From Neofusicoccum parvum (taxonomy: Eukaryota; Ascomycota; Dothideomycetes; Botryosphaeriales; Botryosphaeriaceae): DNA of 64,000 nucleotides. Shown here piece by piece: positions 21,665 through 33,063 of this stretch. Positions within the stretch are counted from its first letter, which is position 1, and each line of letters starts with the position of its first letter. Location of the stretch: the NCBI GenBank assembly GCA_020912385.1, contig CP087207.1, forward strand, positions 1,612,001-1,676,000, given 5' to 3'. Below the pieces are notes generated by a model. The model made no database searches. It was not told where the DNA came from and worked only from the letters and a program-made list of their open reading frames with translations. The position numbers were made by a program, and so were the translations under genes.

Positions 21665-24486
21665 TCAAGCTTTGGGGACCTCGGGCGAGTTCGTCCCGCC
21701 CGTGTTGGGCGACGAAGGCTGCGTGCTCTTGTCGTCCGTTGTCGTCGATCTGGGCGTCTCCGGCACCGACGGCTGCGTGTTGAGAGAGGTCGGGCTCATG
21801 CTGTTGCGCTGAACAGAGTCCGGCACCAGCTCGTACTTGTCGAACCGGTGCATCTTCTTCTCGACCTTTTCGATCTGGTTAGCAAGTTTACGCTGGTCAT
21901 CAGCGGAAACGCCTACAGCTTGGACTTGTTTCCCGGCGACCGTCTTCTTAGCCTTTGTCATCTCAGGCTGAAGGTAATCGATGAAAGTCGCGTAGTCGGC
22001 AGCCGCAAGCGTGTCGAGGAGTTTTTCTAACCACGTTAGCTGCAATTGAGTCCATCGCTGAGTTTGGAGAACTTACGAATCACATAGTTGCCATAGCCAT
22101 CCTTGATGAGCATCACGAGGGTGCTCTCTCCCCGCTCCGTCTTCTCGCAGATCTTCATCATGATTTCCCGGCGCTCGTCATCACTGCCAAACACGAGACA
22201 CTTCTCCACGACATTGCTGGCAAACTTGTGCTTGGCGAAAGCAAGCAACTGGTTCTTGACGATGTCGATGATGGCGGCGCGATCCTCCGGTGCGCCATGC
22301 TCAATGATGTGCTGAGTGACATAGTTGCCGTACTGGTCGGGAATAAGCGTAGGCGCGCAAGCATGCAACTCGGAAAGGATGGAACGGCGAGCCGGCTCCT
22401 CGCAATGCTCGAGCATGCGCTGGATGACTCGGCATCCATAGCCATGGACAGACAGCGATGAGACGTGGCCGATGAACGCGTCGATGACGAACTGGATGTG
22501 CTGGGCCGGGACACGCTCGATAGCCTTTTGGATGACATGGTTGCCGTTTTGGTCCTTGACACACCGCAGAACGTTGTTCTCCAACTCCTTCACCATATCT
22601 GCCTGCTGGTCGACAAGGACATGTTCCAAAGCCTTCTGTACGACACGGCAGCCATACATCTGCAAGGAAAGGCTGAGGACATGACCCTTCATCTTGCTAG
22701 CAAGAATCCTCTTCTGGCTCTGGTCGCCGTGCTCAAAAAACTTTTGGATGACGTAGTTGCCGAACACATCCGTCATCAGCTGCATGGCGTTGGGCTGGAT
22801 CTCCTTGAAAACGCGCTCCTTCTCATCACTGTTGGCGGTCTCCAACTTCTGTTGAATGAAACGCGAGCCGTGTTGATCGCCGCTGAACTCGCAGATGTAT
22901 TCGTAAATATCCTTGAGCTCGTAACGCTTGCTCCTGCTGTTGTGTTTGAACTCATCAAGCATGGCACTTCTGAGACCAGTGCCACTCTCCTCTTGCCTCG
23001 GCCCCTTCGGAGGCTCCAACTGCTGCATCATTCCAGGCATCGGAGGAACATGCATTGGGATTCCAGGAGCAACCCCTCCCATGTGCATGGGGAAGCTGTA
23101 TGGATCGAAGGGCCGTCCGTATTGGGTTGCCAACATCTGCTGGTACGCAGGGTGCATGTAAGTTGTTTGCTGTTCCTGCTGCACGCCGCGAAGCTTCCTG
23201 TCAAGCAACGCAGAGTGGCCGTCGTGTTGCGGACGTCCATTCTGTCTGGTTTGCGAAGGATAAAGATGATCAAAAACTGGAGGAGTGCCTCCCGCTGAGT
23301 AGTAGCTTGGGCGGAAATCGCCATTAGGAGTCATGGTGCCTCGGCTTCCAAGTTGGTAGTTTCTGAAGGACAGAGACTGGTCGTACTGGGTAGGATATCC
23401 ATCAGGCGTGAAGGATCCAGCGCCAATCTCGTCAGATCCAAGAAGGGTTTGAGAAATATCGCCAAGGGTCGCACGGGAGTAAGCTGATGCGTGGGAAGAG
23501 TGGCCAAACTGGCCCGTCCCGCCTGGGGTGCTGAAGGACGGCTTGTGAAGCGTCATTGGCTGGTCGGGCGCTTTGTTGTCGATGCTCATCCGTGCAAAAG
23601 TGGCCATGACGTCGCTTGCCACGGAGTCGGTGCGCTCGCTGTAGCGACCGTTGGTCTGCGACAGAGACGTCGTGTGTCCACGAGGGCCGGGGAAACGGGA
23701 GAACGCATCGGCAGGCTGGGGGTACTGGACTGGATCAGAGCCATGACGGGAAGGAGGCAGGCTTCCGCTGCGAGACTGCGCGGCGCTAGAGCTCGAAAAA
23801 TATTCGGAGTTGGCGACACTGCGGCGGTCTTCCGTGGGTGAGTGTAGGTGGGGAGCGTCGGTCCACCTCATCGAGTCAGTAGAGCGCTGACGTTGCTGCT
23901 GCTGCTCCAACTCCACCAGCCTTGCGTAATCCACACCATAGCCATCCTCGGTGGCACGGCGGCCGACATAGGTTCCGGGCATGTTCACAGCCTTGCTGCC
24001 AAGGCCTTGTCCTGAGATGGACGCGCGAGCAACTGAGTATCCACGCGGCTGCGTAGGGTCCACGTATGCCTGAGACGCTTGGACCTGACTGACGGGAGAG
24101 ACGCTCGAAGCCCTTCGTTGCGAGGACATGGGCTGAGCAGCGGAATCGGCTGTGTTCCAGGGAGTGCGATGGGGTCCCCAGTGGTCGGATTCTGACGAGG
24201 CCACGAGGGAGCCGGATCCAGTCTTACCCTCGATCTCTTCTGGTAGCGACGCCCTGTAAGAACCATTCTCTGAGCCCACATTAGCAGGGAAAGCGGACGG
24301 GAATGCAGGAAGTTCCGCACGGTCTCGCGAGGCAAAGCCAGTGCCCAAGGTGCCATTGCCCCAGATGTTGCCCCTCCAGGTGTTGGAGCCGTTGGCGTAG
24401 TTGTTCTGCGGCAGTGAAGAGGTACCAGTAGCGCGTTCGTCTTCGGGCGACCTGACTGCGCCAAAGTCTGCGAGACGGGAAGGCAT
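21665..24486 (-). CDS. PUF3: Pumilio/PUF RNA-binding protein, Puf3-type
   Basis: Exons 24486-22077 and 22026-21665 (donor GTAAGT, acceptor TTAG, phase 1) give 923 aa. The N-terminal 500 residues are disordered and rich in Ser/Gln/Gly. Eight PUF repeats cover about residues 525-820. Their RNA-contact helices read SRFIQ, NYVIQ, CRVVQ, NHVIQ, CRVIQ, NYVTQ, SNVVE and NYVIQ for repeats 1-8. By the known PUF code this specifies UGUAUAUA, the Puf3/Pumilio element, which in yeast marks mRNAs for mitochondrial proteins. The intron falls inside repeat 8. The tail (804-923) has a short coiled coil and a Ser/Thr/Pro-rich end. An additional 17-codon 5' exon (24600-24550), ending QSK and spliced by GTTGGT to an acceptor ending at 24490, is possible and would add 18 residues. 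Confidence 0.93.
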
Positions 24487-24600
24487 GGCCTGCAGTTATG
24501 TGTGAGTGGATGTGTTGAGTGGAGGGTGGCGTGCACGGGCGAAACCAACCTTGCTTTGCATCGGAAACGTTGTCTGTCTGCTAACCATGCCCGAGACCAT

Positions 24601-27600
24601 TATGTGCGAGCGGAAGCAGAGGAATTGAGGTGCGGCTTGAAGCCGGAGGTGGATACGGGCGTGTGGTGCGGGGTGGGAATGTACTGTGGGCGGTGATTAT
24701 GTATTGTGGAGAGCTGAGGTTGGGTACAGCAGGCGTCAGCACACGGCGGGCTTGCGCAAACGGGCGGAGCGGAGCGGCGGAGGACGGACCTTTGTAGGGT
24801 TGTTATCTGCAAATTGACAGAGCATGTACAGCGCGCTTGGCAGGAGGTGAAGAAGAAAGGTCGAAGCTTGGGTGTGCCTCGACGGATCGTGGGAGCGTGA
24901 TATGACCTGTCGCAGCAGCGGAGCACCCCTTGGGTAGGGCGTAATTAGAGAGGGCTTTGTGCGTGTGTCAACCGCTGCGCATGCTAAGCTCGAAGCGGAA
25001 TCCTCGTGCGCCTGGCAAGGGACGCATCAGTGAGCGCGACTGGGACCAAGAAAGCGCTGCAGGTGTCGCGAGTGAGTGGAGAAGCAAGGGATGCGCGGGC
25101 CGCGATGCGAGGAATCTGGCGCGTCGTGGCGAAGGGACCAGCGGGCAGGGCCGCGAGCTGGGCACAGGGCGGCCACGGGGGCGGGCGAGGGCGGGGGCGG
25201 TGTCTTGGGGGGAACGAGGCGAGGAGCAGCTGGCGATGCGAGCGTGGTGTTGAGTTGGAGAATTCACGCACGCTTGGGCTGATCTGCTGGCACTAGGTCT
25301 GGAGTCGCGGAGCGGGACTAAAAATACGATCGCCGTACGGCTCGCTAACACCTAGCTGGCTTGCCTGGCGCCGCCTTGTCTGCGGCTCTGCCGCACCACC
25401 CGCATCGAACCTCAGAACACGCCCCACGGGTGCGCCGCCGTTGCGCACCGCCGAGCGAGCGCCTGGGGTCTGGCGCGCCCTCCGCGCGCGAGGGACTGGT
25501 GACGGCGGCGCGCCGGCCTGCTGTCTGCCTGTCGGCGTGGCTGCTCTGGCCCAGGCCGTGCTGCCTGGCCGCCGGTGATCGACGCGGGCCCACCGGCGGC
25601 CAGCTCTTGAGACGACGCACCGCGCTCTGAGGCCTGCGCTGTGCCAGTGCCAGACTGCGCGTTTCACCGCACCGCTCGCCTACATCCACGCCGGCGCGCG
25701 CTGGTACGCTGGAGCTGCGCGAGATCGCGGGCTTCGGCAAGCGCTGCCTGCTGCAGCGCTCCACGCACGACACCGCTCGCCGCGCACCCGCCCGCGGGGC
25801 AATTTGCGCGGGTGCCAGGCTGGGCTGTTCCTGAAACGGCGTCACGGCGGCCTGCGCCAGCCTGCAGCATCGCGAGCCACATCGGAGATTTTGCAGAGCC
25901 ATCACGCGCTCAACTTCGCCCTCTCGCCCATCTCAAATCCATGGGCAGCCACATGCGCACCCCATCGTCATCCGCCCCGCTCCGCACTCCATTCCAGCGC
26001 AAACAGGGCAGTTCCGCGACTCCACACTGGCACAGAACTCGGGAGCTAGGCTAGCGGCCCTCTAGCCTGCACTGTCCCTCAGGCCAGGTAGCTTCCCGCG
26101 CACAAACGCCGTAGGCAATCAACTTCGAGGACTGGAAGGGATCTCACCGACCCACTTGACCATAGCCTGCGCTGATATAGGTCATCCAGTCGATGAATCG
26201 TGTCTTGATTCCAAATTGCCCTCCACGGCCAGCGCTCGTCATTTGCCCAAGGGAGCCCGCTGTGCTACGACACCAGACCACCAGCTGCAGCGGAGTCATC
26301 CTTCTCACAGCCGATCTAGATGGTGGCAATGCCGCGTCTCCCCGGCCCTTGGCTAGCGCCAGCAACGGCCATGCAGCCATGCTGTCGGGATGGGCCGCTG
26401 TTCCGCCCATATAAACAGGCTGCCTGCGTCGTCCGCAGGCAATTGCTGGCGAGACTGGCGAGACGGACCCCATGGACCGCACGCACTCAAGGCTGCCTGC
26501 ACGCCGTTCACCGGACATGAGCGACGGCGGCTCGCTGGATGTCAGCGGGCGTATCTCTGCAATAGCGCCAAAGGCTGCAGAGACACCGGTGCCCGCATCC
26601 CCACCCTCGACTCGTAGATCGATCCAATGGTCGGCGTATGCGAGATGCTGAGGGGCGTCGCGGTGAATCGTTGAGCTGCGCGGTCTTCATCTGGCTGCAG
26701 GTGTCGTTGGCCTGGTTGAATGGCCTTAGGCACCTGACTGGCGAGGTGTATGACCTGCTTCCACCATGTCACCCTACCGACACATCCTTCCGACGGACGC
26801 AAGATTCGGAATCGTACGACGCGCTGATTCGGCGCAGGAGGCGGAGAATCAGCAAGGCGTTTCCACTGGGTTTCCGGGTCGAGGACGGGGTTGGGCTGGC
26901 TTGGCTGCGAAAATTGGCAGGGTTGATCTGCGCGTCTCTTCATCGCCTTACGTGTGCCGTTGTCGGGCCATGTTCTCGAAGCCAAGCAGGCGGGAATGTG
27001 CGACTGGCAGAAGGAGGTGAGGCAGGGCGTGTTGGAGGCGCGGGAGGGTTCCCTTGCCGCAACCCCAGATTTCAGCGGGCGACGAAACTCCCAGTGCCTC
27101 AGGTGGGACGTCAGAAGATAAGCTTAAGTCGAACCCTATCCAGAACGGAAATATATATATATTGAATGCATGCTCTGGGGCACGAACATTGAGGCGTGAT
27201 GTCAGGTTGTTTGTTGGCCTGGTCGCTCCGCCCATTCCTTTGCGCCGTGGCCGGCTATTTGCGCTCCGTGACCTCCTGAGGCCTAATATAGCAACAACAA
27301 CAGCAGCGGCAGCACCGACATGATCCACGCGCGTGTTCTGGCCGCAGCCGTCGAACTTTTTGGGCGAAAGCGGTCCTGATTCGTTTGTCGCGTGCGCGCA
27401 AGCGCCGGTTCGTGATCTTGCGCAGCGCCTGGTTGGTGAACGCTTGCGCCGATCAGAAATGCAATCTCCGTCACGGCGCTAACGCCCCGAAGTGTTCTCT
27501 CCCCGACTCGACTCCTCTCCTTCTTCACCTTTAGACATCACTCCAGGTCTCACTTCTCACCCGTCGCTCCTTCCTCACGAGCAGCAGTCGGCTTCACTCT

Positions 27601-27907
27601 TTCAGCTGATTGCGCTGCATACGCTCTTTCCCAACCCGAAGACGACGAGCCTCACGCGACCCGGTCTCTGCACACCGCCCTCCGCCCTCCTTGCGCCGGT
27701 ACGTAACACCCGCCGAGATCTCCTCCGCGACAGCATTCCGCCCAAACACGACGAGCATGGACACTCCCGCCGCGGGTCGACCTCTGCTAACCATGGCGCA
27801 GAGAACCCACCCAGTTCCCAGCACAGCGAACGGATCCCGTGCACATCCCGCGTAGAAGCCGACGTCCCCACGACAGATTCAGAATCTCAGACACTCACTT
27901 CAACATC
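24601..27907. other. Long gene-free GC-rich region
   Basis: About 3.3 kb between the divergent PUF gene and the single-pass membrane protein gene. It holds both promoters. Many overlapping ORFs run on both strands, as expected from GC-rich non-coding DNA, but none has a domain, signal or consistent codon bias. A TATAAA (26410) is followed at once by an 8-bp perfect hairpin, and an AT dinucleotide run lies at 27149-27162. The last 400 bp (C/T-rich) look like the leader of the next gene, possibly with a 5' UTR intron starting at about 27,701. Confidence 0.5.
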
Positions 27908-28489
27908 ATGAACTCTAACCACTTCCTCGTGCGCCGCGACAATGACGACGACGACGAGACCCCACTCACGCCCACGATGATCAACCTCCTGATCGCGCTG
28001 ATGGCCCTGGTCGCCGTTGCCCTCTTGTCGGTTGTTGCGCTCTTCCTGCTGCGCCGCGCGCGCAACGCCAAGAAGAAGACGGAACTGCCCATGTACAACG
28101 AGGAGCGCCCGACGTCGCGCCTGTCGTCGTCGAACCACCACCGCAGTCTTACGATCACCACGGCGCCTCCGTACAGCAATAACCGCGGCTCGGCCGTGTA
28201 CGTCTACAACGAGAAGGAGACACTTATGAACGAGCAACGCGCGCCAGACAGCCCCGTCCCCGAGATCCGCATCACGTTCCCCGAAGAGGTCGATGACAAG
28301 GGCAACAAGCAGTCCGGAAGGGTCGTTGTGGTCCGCGTTGGAGAGCACAGTGTTGGGCTGGAGCCGCTGCATGAGGAGCAGCTCCCGCCGTACCAGAAGG
28401 ACGAAAACGACCGCTTCCAGTCTCTCGACCTCGAACGCATTGGCGGATTGAAGGAAAAGACCAACGAGAAGAACGAGTACTCGATCTAG
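27908..28489 (+). CDS. Single-pass membrane protein of unknown function
   Basis: A single-exon ORF of 193 aa from the ATG at 27908 (the ORF is open further upstream, but that part looks like leader). A short acidic N-terminus (DNDDDDE) precedes one transmembrane helix at about residues 20-44 (INLLIALMALVAVALLSVVA) and then a basic stop-transfer cluster (RRARNAKKK), so the C-terminus is predicted to face the cytosol. The tail holds a beta-rich segment (EIRITFPEEV, GRVVVVRVGEHSVGLEPL) and the motif LPPY, an LPxY-type ligand for WW-domain ubiquitin ligases such as Rsp5. There is no obvious cleavable signal peptide. No named family is recognised. Confidence 0.75.
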   Translation: MNSNHFLVRRDNDDDDETPLTPTMINLLIALMALVAVALLSVVALFLLRRARNAKKKTELPMYNEERPTSRLSSSNHHRSLTITTAPPYSNNRGSAVYVYNEKETLMNEQRAPDSPVPEIRITFPEEVDDKGNKQSGRVVVVRVGEHSVGLEPLHEEQLPPYQKDENDRFQSLDLERIGGLKEKTNEKNEYSI

Positions 28490-29221
28490 AGTGCACGCGC
28501 CACCGACTCAGCCGCGTATCCCGAGACACATAGTACCACTCAATCCACCGTACTATGGAATTGCACGCACCATCCCTACACTCACCCACCAACACTCACG
28601 CCTCTGGCTACGACTGATTGTTTCTTTTTCATGACGATTTTTGTACAGATTCCCAGGCAGTCTGTGTTCTTTAACCGCCGGCCCTTATTCTCTATTGTCT
28701 TATCCCCATTGCTATCCATCACGCGCACGACAACCTGCAGCGTTGGCGTTGTTCGGGGAGGACCTGCTCTGGAGCTCCACCACCGAGAGGCGCAGCCTTT
28801 CGTACATTCTGCAGCGTCTGGATTACTAGTAAAAGCGTCCTTTTCCAGATAGCACCCGCGGGACTCTGGTCCCTGTTAATAGTTTCTATTCTGTAATGTA
28901 TGATAGTCAAGTCATACCCAGTCGCTTGCTTCGGGGCGGTTGGGGATGGGAATGCGATTTCGTTTCGTGACGATCGCTCGTATAGTCGTCGTATGCGTGA
29001 GCGGGTGAGGCGGTCGTTTACTAATTCTGGGTCTCAGCGGCAACAAGCAACGGGCGAATGACAAGCTTGATGACGCACGGCCCGGGGGGAGCTCCCGGAG
29101 GTGTTGCAACGCCCCAGACCGACCTTTTTCCGAGCATCATTATTTCGCCCGCCGCGCCCTCCCCCATCATCCCCACCCCACAGCCCCATGTGCACGCGGT
29201 AGCCATCCAATTTCAGCGCCA
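28490..29221. other. Intergenic region
   Basis: 3' flank of the single-pass protein gene and promoter of GPI13. No gene or structured RNA was recognised. Confidence 0.5.
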
Positions 29222-32200
29222 ATGGAGGCTGCGAAGCCCAAGACGGAATTCGAAGGCATTGCCGCCCAGTTCGCGGCCGCCAAGGCGAAGCAGGAGCGGG
29301 AAGAGGCCCAGGGCCTGCGCAGCAGCTCCGACGACGCCAAGGTAGCCAACAAGCGCCGCGAGCTCCAGTTCAAGTCCTCGCACAGCCTGCTCGTCGCCTT
29401 TTTCTTCCTGATCGGGTACGCCGCCCTCGATTGATGCGCTCGACGCGAAGCCGCGCTGACACTCCACAGCCTGCTGCACGTCCTGGGCATATACCTCTTC
29501 ACCAGTGGATTCCTCCTGACGCGCCTCGTCCTCGACGACAAGTCCGAATGCGCCGTGCCGCCCACCGAACTGCACGGCCCGTTCGTTCCAGGGTCGCCCG
29601 AGACAGGATGTTGGCACCCGAAAACGTTCAAGAAGGCCGTCGTGATCATCGTCGATGCGCTTCGCTACGACTTCACCGTTCCGTTCCAGCCCAAAGAGGG
29701 TGATTCCGAGCCGCACCATTTCCACAACGCTATTCCGATCTTCCACGAGACCGCATCGAAAGAGCCGAGCAACGCTTTCCTCCTGCCTTTCATCTCGGAT
29801 CCGCCAACGACTACATTGCAGAGGCTCAAGGGTTTGACCACGGGCACGCTCCCCACGTTCATTGACGCGGGATCAAACTTTGCTGGGACGGCCATCGACG
29901 AGGACAATCTGATCGCACAATTGAGGAACGCGAGCAAGAACATCGTGCATCTGGGTGATGACACTTGGCACTCGTTGTTCCCAGGCTATTTCGATCCGGA
30001 GCTTACTCGGCCATACGACTCGTTCAACGTGTGGGATCTGCATACCGTCGACAACGGAGTTACCGAGCATCTGTTCCCCTATCTCCAGCCGGAATACTCC
30101 CAGAAATGGGATGTCCTGATCGGTCACTACCTTGGTGTGGATCATGCCGGCCACCGCTATGGGCCCGACCATCCTGCCATGACCGCGAAGCTCCAGCAGA
30201 TGGACGGTGTCTTCCGCAGGTTGATCAAAGCCATCGATGATGAGACGCTTCTGGTTGTTATGGGCGACCATGGTATGGACTCGAAGGGTGACCACGGTGG
30301 AGAATCGGAAGATGAGGTTGAGGCAGCTTTGTGGATGTACTCGAAGAAGGGAATCTTCGGCCGTAGCTCTCCAGAGTTTGTCACACCACCGGCAACCGCA
30401 AAGGAAAGGCCGCTGGCTCAGATCGATCTTGTTCCAACACTCTCCCTGCTCCTTGGTTTGCCTATTCCGTTCAACAACTTGGGCAAACCCATTGAAGAGG
30501 CCTTCATTGGCCGCCGTGGCGACGACTTTCAGAATCTTGCAGTTGTCAACAGGCTAGCAGCTGCCCAGATCCATCGCTATCAACACGAGTATGGTTTGGC
30601 GAAGGGTATTGACGAGGCCGATGAATTGCCCCGCCTTACGCTCTGGAACGCCGCTAACAAGGCTTGGGATGCCCTCAAGCAGACGAAGCGGCCTACTCCG
30701 CATCACTTCAAGCAAGCATATGAGAAGTTTGCGAACTACCAGAAACTTACGCTGAGCAGATGCCGCAGCTTGTGGGCCGAGTTCCATGTCATCAGCATGT
30801 TTCAGGGTATCGGCATTCTCACCTGGGCTCTCGCTATTCTCGTTATTTACGCCCGCGGTGTTGAAGGTGACCAAACCGATTTGACGCCTCTCCTTCTCTT
30901 CAGAGGCGTCAGCGGCCTTGTATTTGGTGCTGGTGCTGGCGCTACAGCGGGATTTGTTATCCCTTTCTTCGAAATACAACATTCTGCCATCTTTGGTGCT
31001 GCTGTACTTTCCCTCGCCGGCCTCACTTCATCCTTAGCCACCGCTAAGTTCAGACTCTCCTCTCCATTTCCCACGTCTTTCTGGGGCTCGATTAGCATCG
31101 TACTGCCTTTGCTTCTCTCCATTGGATTCGCTTCAAATTCCTTCACGATTTGGGAAGATGACATCCTCATGTACTTCCTCTGCACACTAGGCGTTCTCTT
31201 CTTTGCGTCCTCGATGCGCCAAGAGGCTCCGGAGGATCGTGTACTCGGCTGCACTCAGTCTGTTATCTTTCTGCTACTGACCCGTCTAGCTTCGTTCTCG
31301 AAACTGTGCCGCGAAGAGCAAATGCCGTACTGTAAATCCACATACTACGCATCATCCACTTCCTCGACGTCAGCCGTCTGGCAGCTTGCCATTCCCTTCT
31401 TCCTGTCCGCCGCCCTTCCCGAGATTGTCAAGTCTTTCTACACCCGTACAAGATCTCTCCAGAGCTTGGCGCAATTTTGGCTGGGCTTTTCCTTCCGCGT
31501 GTGCCTCCTTCTCAGTGCCACGTTCTGGGCCTTCGATACCGCCGACGACATGGACTACTTTGAGCTTTCCAAGCAATCGCAGAAGGGTATCCGCGTGGTC
31601 TTCTCCCGCGTCACGATCGGCATTGCCCTGGGCGTCGGCTACGTCGTGTACGCGTGGTGCACGCCCCTCCTCAAGATCGAAACCCACGAAGCCAAACCCG
31701 ACGACGCGACCAACCCTGCCGTCGTCTCGCAAGGAGGCCGCACGTCCATCACGATTCTCGGCTACGCCAACATCCACGGCTCGCGCTACGCGCTCCTCAT
31801 CACCGCCTGGGCGCTCGCAGTCATCCACGTGCAGAAGCCCATGGGCGGCGGCGCCATCGCCATCCTCCTCTGGCAGATCTTCGCCCTCCTCGAAATCATC
31901 GACACGAACAAACTCGCCTCGTCTGCCATCGGGCCAACTACCCTCGCGCTCCTAGGATCGTTCCACTTCTTCAAAACCGGGCACCAGGCCACCCTCGCCT
32001 CCATCCAGTGGGAATCGGCCTTCCTGCCCTTCAAGAGCATCCACTACCCGTGGTCGCCCCTCCTCGTCGTCCTCAACACCTTCGGCGCCCAGATCCTGAC
32101 GGCGGTCGCCGTGCCGGCTGCCGTCCTGTGGAAGCAGCCGCCCAAGAAGAAGGGGTTGCTGGGTGACGTCGCGCAGGCGGTTGCGACGCACCTGCTCTTC

Positions 32201-32398
32201 TACGCGGGCATCGCGCTGGCGACGACGTGCTGGGCGGGGCATCTGCGGAGGCATCTCATGCTGTACAGGATCTTCAGCCCGCGGTTCATGATGGCGGCGT
32301 TGGTGCTGGTCGTGGTGGATGTGGTGGCGGTGTTCGTCGGGGTGGGGGGCACGTGGTGGGGTTTTTTGAGTAATGCGGAGGTTTTTGGGTGGTTGTGA
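29222..32398 (+). CDS. GPI13: GPI ethanolamine phosphate transferase 3 (Gpi13/PIG-O)
   Basis: Exons 29222-29415 and 29470-32398 (donor GTACGC, acceptor CACAG, phase 2) give 1040 aa, the usual family size. The protein adds ethanolamine phosphate to the third mannose of the GPI anchor precursor in the ER. A cytosolic N-terminus precedes TM1 (FFFLIGLLHVLGIYLFTSGF). The luminal alkaline-phosphatase-like domain (about 75-440) has metal-site motifs VVIIVDALRYDF, VLIGHYLGVDHAGHRYGP and VVMGDHGMDSKGDHGG. The C-terminal half is a bundle of many hydrophobic helices ending at VFGWL. LGVDHAGHRYGP and the multi-TM end distinguish it from soluble phosphatases. The short intron sits inside the TM1 codons. 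An AATAAA lies about 55 bp after the stop. Confidence 0.95.
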
Positions 32399-33063
32399 GG
32401 GACTAGGGGATGTCATGCGTGGATGGATACGTTTGGGATGAGGTTAGAGTTAAAATAAAGGGGGGAGGAGGAGGTTTCGTGTGTACATTTGGCGGGTGGG
32501 TGGTTTTGACTTGCATGGTTGGGTGGGAAGTGTGATCTAACTGAGTTAGTAAGGTTACGCTTCAGTGTATAGATATATATGTTAGTGATGAATAGGTATG
32601 TGCGTATGTAGGATGTAGGATGTGTATTACACGAAGGGTTGGGATGGCTATACTCTGGATGCTCGTGTTAGGTGGGAATGAGCTCATAAGACTGCGTAGG
32701 CCAGTGGTTGATGAGACTCTAGACCTAGAGTGGAAGTTTTCTGTTGACCTTCTGCCTTATAGCATATGAATCTTGTTACTGTCCCGAAAGAGGGCCTGCG
32801 CATGTACCCATCTGTCCCAGCCGGTCTTCCGGATACTGTGCCATCCGAGGGAAGGTCCATTTGCGGCAAGAACTTTACTAGAGCGGTAAGTGGCGTCTTC
32901 TACGGTAAATGCTATGCTCCCCATGGCTGATGTATATAGTCTATCAACACCTTATTTCATAGTGCTGCCCACCACCCCTAAGGGCTTCGATGAACGAGAT
33001 TCCTCCCTGCCCAGGCTCAATTCATCCCATTCACTTTACGGCCACACACTACCATCCCCATAT
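32399..33063. other. Intergenic region between convergent genes
   Basis: 3' flanks of GPI13 and of the GH31 gene. The sequence becomes AT-richer around 32,520-32,600. An AATAAA at about 32,453 fits a polyadenylation signal for GPI13. Nothing else was recognised. Confidence 0.5.

Noticed and set aside
22465..23298. Long plus-strand ORF opposite the PUF gene
   Set aside because: Antisense shadow of the PUF repeats; no domain of its own.
24601..27500. Numerous 60-190 aa ORFs in the gene-free GC-rich region
   Set aside because: They overlap on both strands, are rich in Arg/Ala/Ser/Pro, and none has a domain, signal peptide or splice pattern.
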